Assembly (NCBI GenBank): GCA_029256465.1
Contig: JAQSXW010000028.1
Coordinates: 1 to 8,222 of the forward strand
Direction: 5' to 3'
DNA length: 8,222 nucleotides
Origin: Evtepia sp.
GTDB taxonomy: Bacteria; Bacillota; Clostridia; Oscillospirales; Oscillospiraceae
Part shown: in pieces, positions 6,904 through 8,222 of the stretch
Numbering within the stretch: position 1 is the stretch's first letter
How the letters are laid out: every line of letters starts with the position of its first letter
The notes under the pieces: model-generated
What the model was told of the DNA's origin: nothing
Databases searched by the model: none
The model's input: only the letters and a program-made list of their open reading frames with translations
Program-made: the position numbers and the translations under genes

Positions 6904-6911
6904 CCTCCTCC
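6904..6911 (-). promoter_or_regulatory. rpsT: SD deciding the rpsT TTG start
   Basis: GGAGGAGG on the minus strand is a strong SD and sits 8 nt before TTG 6893-6895. Its last base is the first base of the rejected GTG codon. Confidence 0.85.
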
Positions 6912-6952
6912 GATTGGTGAAAATTTTATAGTAAGCATCTGCGCAGGACTAG

Positions 6953-6981
6953 ATTGTAACATGAAACCAATGAAAAAGCAA
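6953..6981 (-). promoter_or_regulatory. rpsT: rpsT sigma-A promoter with extended -10
   Basis: On the minus strand, TTGCTT (6976-6981) and TACAAT (6953-6958) are 17 bp apart. The -10 is preceded by TGT, giving an extended -10 (TGNTACAAT). Transcription would start near 6946, leaving a leader of about 50 nt before the S20 start. Confidence 0.75.
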
Positions 6982-7033
6982 CTATTTTTTTCTGAAAATC
7001 CTGCTTTCCGAATAAAAAAGTAGCAAAGGTAAA

Positions 7034-7063
7034 AAATAGGGGGAAAGAAAAAATGAACTACTA
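7034..7063 (+). promoter_or_regulatory. gpr: Candidate forespore (sigma-G/F type) promoter of gpr
   Basis: AAATA (7034-7038) and ACTACTA (7057-7063) are 18 bp apart and resemble the sigma-G pattern GHATR / CATNHTA (four of five and five of seven positions). A second possibility is GAATA (7010-7014) with AAAAATA (7032-7038) at 17 bp. No sigma-A promoter is apparent, which fits the known forespore expression of gpr. The region is AT-rich, so this remains tentative. Confidence 0.3.
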
Positions 7064-7071
7064 TATGTAGT
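7057..7071 (+). repeat. Inverted repeat upstream of the gpr SD
   Basis: ACTAC and GTAGT flank TATAT as a perfect 5-bp inverted repeat. It ends 7 nt before the GGAG SD (7079-7082) of gpr and overlaps the proposed -10. It could be a binding site or a weak RNA hairpin; no function is shown. Confidence 0.4.
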
Positions 7072-7091
7072 AGAAAAAGGAGAGATCTTGC

Positions 7092-7997
7092 ATGGCAAGT
7101 CGCCGTACCGATCTGGCTTTGGAGGCAAAAGAGTTATGGGAAGAGTCTGCCCAGGAGACAACGAAGCTTCATGGTGTCCTTGCACGAGAGGAACAAGTGG
7201 GCAATTGCAGTATTACCCATGTTGAAATTTTGGATGCCGAAGGGGAAAAAGCCTTGGGAAAACCAAAGGGTAACTATGTGACCTTAGAGATGGAAGAACT
7301 GTGCAACCGGGGAAGGTCGGACTATGTGCAGGCTGCAGAGCTGGTTGCGGAACAATTGGGTAAGCTCTTAAGCATTCCCAAACAGGGGCCGGTGCTCGTG
7401 GCTGGTTTGGGAAATCGTGATATCACGCCCGATGTGATCGGGCCAAAGACTTTGGAGTCTGTACTAGTCACCCGGCATCTCATCGAGACCGTGCCGGAGC
7501 ATTTCGGATCGTTCCGCCCTGTGTCAGCCATAGCAACGGGGGTGATGGGGGATACTGGCGTGGAGAGTGGAGAACTGATCCGCGCGGTGGTAAATGCGGT
7601 TAAGCCGGCTTGCATCATTGCAGTGGATGCGCTGGCCTCTCGCTCCACTGGGCGGCTGTTTCATACCATTCAGATTACAGATACCGGAATTGTTCCCGGT
7701 TCGGGAGTGGGTAACCACAGAATGGCGCTGACCAAGGATAGCATGGGGATTCCTGTCATTGCCATCGGAGTGCCCACCGTGGTGGATGCTGCCACACTTT
7801 GTCTTGACTTGCTGGAAAAAACAGGACAAAAGGGACTAGATCCTGAATCGATTCTGAACATGGGATCGGGGATGTTTGTGACCCCCAGAGATGTGGATAG
7901 CTTTGGGCAAACCATGTCAAAAGTGCTTGGATTGGGTATTAGTTTGGCGCTCCATGTGGATTTATCTGTGGAAGATGTGGAAATGTTTCTATCTTAA
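7092..7997 (+). CDS. gpr: GPR germination (spore) protease
   Basis: GPR is the A25-family protease that degrades small acid-soluble DNA-protecting proteins when spores germinate. At 301 residues this copy is shorter than the roughly 370 of Bacillus. Conserved segments are PVLVAGLGNRDITPDVIGP (about 100-118, with Asp110 and Asp114), SAIATGVMGDTGVES (145-159), IIAVDALASRS (175-185, Asp179), GSGVGNHR and IGVPTVVDA. The paired Asp residues of GNRD and AVDAL fit the family's active-site aspartates. The N-terminus reads MASRRTDLALEA; RTD/LA resembles the autoprocessing site, implying a propeptide of only seven residues. GGAG at 7079-7082 supports ATG 7092, and a TAG in frame at 7071 rules out a longer start. 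It is divergent from rpsT and followed by glyQS rather than spoIIP. A forespore-specific promoter is expected. Confidence 0.95.
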   Translation: MASRRTDLALEAKELWEESAQETTKLHGVLAREEQVGNCSITHVEILDAEGEKALGKPKGNYVTLEMEELCNRGRSDYVQAAELVAEQLGKLLSIPKQGPVLVAGLGNRDITPDVIGPKTLESVLVTRHLIETVPEHFGSFRPVSAIATGVMGDTGVESGELIRAVVNAVKPACIIAVDALASRSTGRLFHTIQITDTGIVPGSGVGNHRMALTKDSMGIPVIAIGVPTVVDAATLCLDLLEKTGQKGLDPESILNMGSGMFVTPRDVDSFGQTMSKVLGLGISLALHVDLSVEDVEMFLS

Positions 7998-8049
7998 GGT
8001 GTTTCGGTCGATTTTTGAACAAAAAGGGAGAAAAAGCCCCCGGTTCGCA
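7998..8049. other. gpr-glyQS spacer without a clear terminator
   Basis: Only weak pairing is visible: TTTTTG/CAAAAA around two bases, and GGG/CCC across an A-rich loop. I see no GC-rich stem followed by a T-run, so gpr transcripts may continue into glyQS. Confidence 0.4.
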
Positions 8050-8077
8050 TTGACAGGAATTCAATTCCGTATATAAT
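8050..8077 (+). promoter_or_regulatory. glyQS: Near-consensus sigma-A promoter of glyQS
   Basis: TTGACA (8050-8055) and TATAAT (8072-8077) are both perfect hexamers, separated by 16 bp. Transcription would start near 8084, leaving about 43 nt of leader. The spacer contains the perfect 13-nt palindrome GGAATTCAATTCC (8056-8068). The strength fits a housekeeping aminoacyl-tRNA synthetase. Confidence 0.88.
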
Positions 8078-8127
8078 GAGTATCAACGTAAAATACAGGA
8101 TGACTTTAGACGGAGGAATGAGTTTTT

Positions 8128-8222
8128 ATGATGGTGAACCAGGAAAAAACAATGGAAAAAATAGTCGCGCTCTGTAAAGGGCGCGGATTTGTATATGCAG
8201 GTAGCGAAATATACGGTGGTCT
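8128..8222 (+). CDS. glyQS: Glycyl-tRNA synthetase, single-chain class II, 5' part
   Basis: The first 31 codons read MMVNQEKTMEKIVALCKG and continue RGFVYAGSEIYGGL, the typical N-terminus of the homodimeric (eukaryote/archaea-like) glycyl-tRNA synthetase used by Firmicutes, which charges tRNA-Gly. The rest lies beyond the window. GGAGG at 8112-8116 precedes ATG 8128 by 11 nt, or the adjacent ATG 8131 by 14; the ATG at 8152 is far from any SD. An ATG at 8118 is in another frame and soon irrelevant. A strong promoter lies immediately upstream. The leader is too short for the T-box riboswitch often found before this gene. The class II catalytic motifs are not visible because of truncation, but the N-terminal match is distinctive. 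Confidence 0.9.
   Translation, partial: MMVNQEKTMEKIVALCKGRGFVYAGSEIYGG

Noticed and set aside
6896..6904. GTG 6902-6904 as the rpsT start
   Set aside because: It overlaps the SD itself and adds MFG to the conserved MPNIKSAKK start.
1..8222. CRISPR array, insertion sequence, phage or toxin-antitoxin genes
   Set aside because: No regularly spaced repeats, transposase motifs, terminal inverted repeats or small paired frames were seen; every sizeable frame is a recognised core gene.

Overview
The window looks like a chromosomal core region of an endospore-forming, low-to-mid GC Firmicute of the Clostridia class, possibly Oscillospiraceae-like. The family-level placement is inference. Support comes from a spore protease (gpr), a YtvI-type membrane protein, RicT/HolB adjacency, Firmicute-type strong Shine-Dalgarno (SD) sites, frequent TTG starts, and a single-chain glycyl-tRNA synthetase.

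Layout: (1) 1-420 (+) is the C-terminal half of the KH/R3H RNA-binding protein Jag/KhpB, followed by a terminator at 502-533. (2) 585-3796 (+) is a probable run of three genes: an alpha/beta-hydrolase esterase, holB (DNA polymerase III delta') and ricT (PSP1 family). It ends at a strong bidirectional hairpin terminator at 3797-3832. A pair of inverted DnaA-box-like 9-mers lies in the short gap before holB. (3) 3847-6895 (-) holds htrA (membrane-anchored S1C protease with PDZ), a ytvI-like AI-2E family membrane protein, and rpsT (ribosomal protein S20) with its own promoter and terminator. (4) From 7092 (+) come gpr, divergent from rpsT, and the start of glyQS, which has a near-ideal sigma-A promoter and is cut by the window end.

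The genes serve translation (rpsT, glyQS), RNA biology (jag, ricT), replication (holB), envelope protein quality control (htrA) and sporulation/germination (ytvI, gpr). I see no mobile element, CRISPR array, tRNA, rRNA or phage gene, and no gene-free stretch longer than 300 bases. I found no convincing novel multi-gene system. The items worth a second look are regulatory or about gene starts: the DnaA-box pair before holB, a perfect 13-nt palindrome inside the glyQS promoter, the lack of room for a T-box leader on glyQS, a very short predicted GPR propeptide, competing hairpin arms upstream of the esterase, and TTG starts in three genes.
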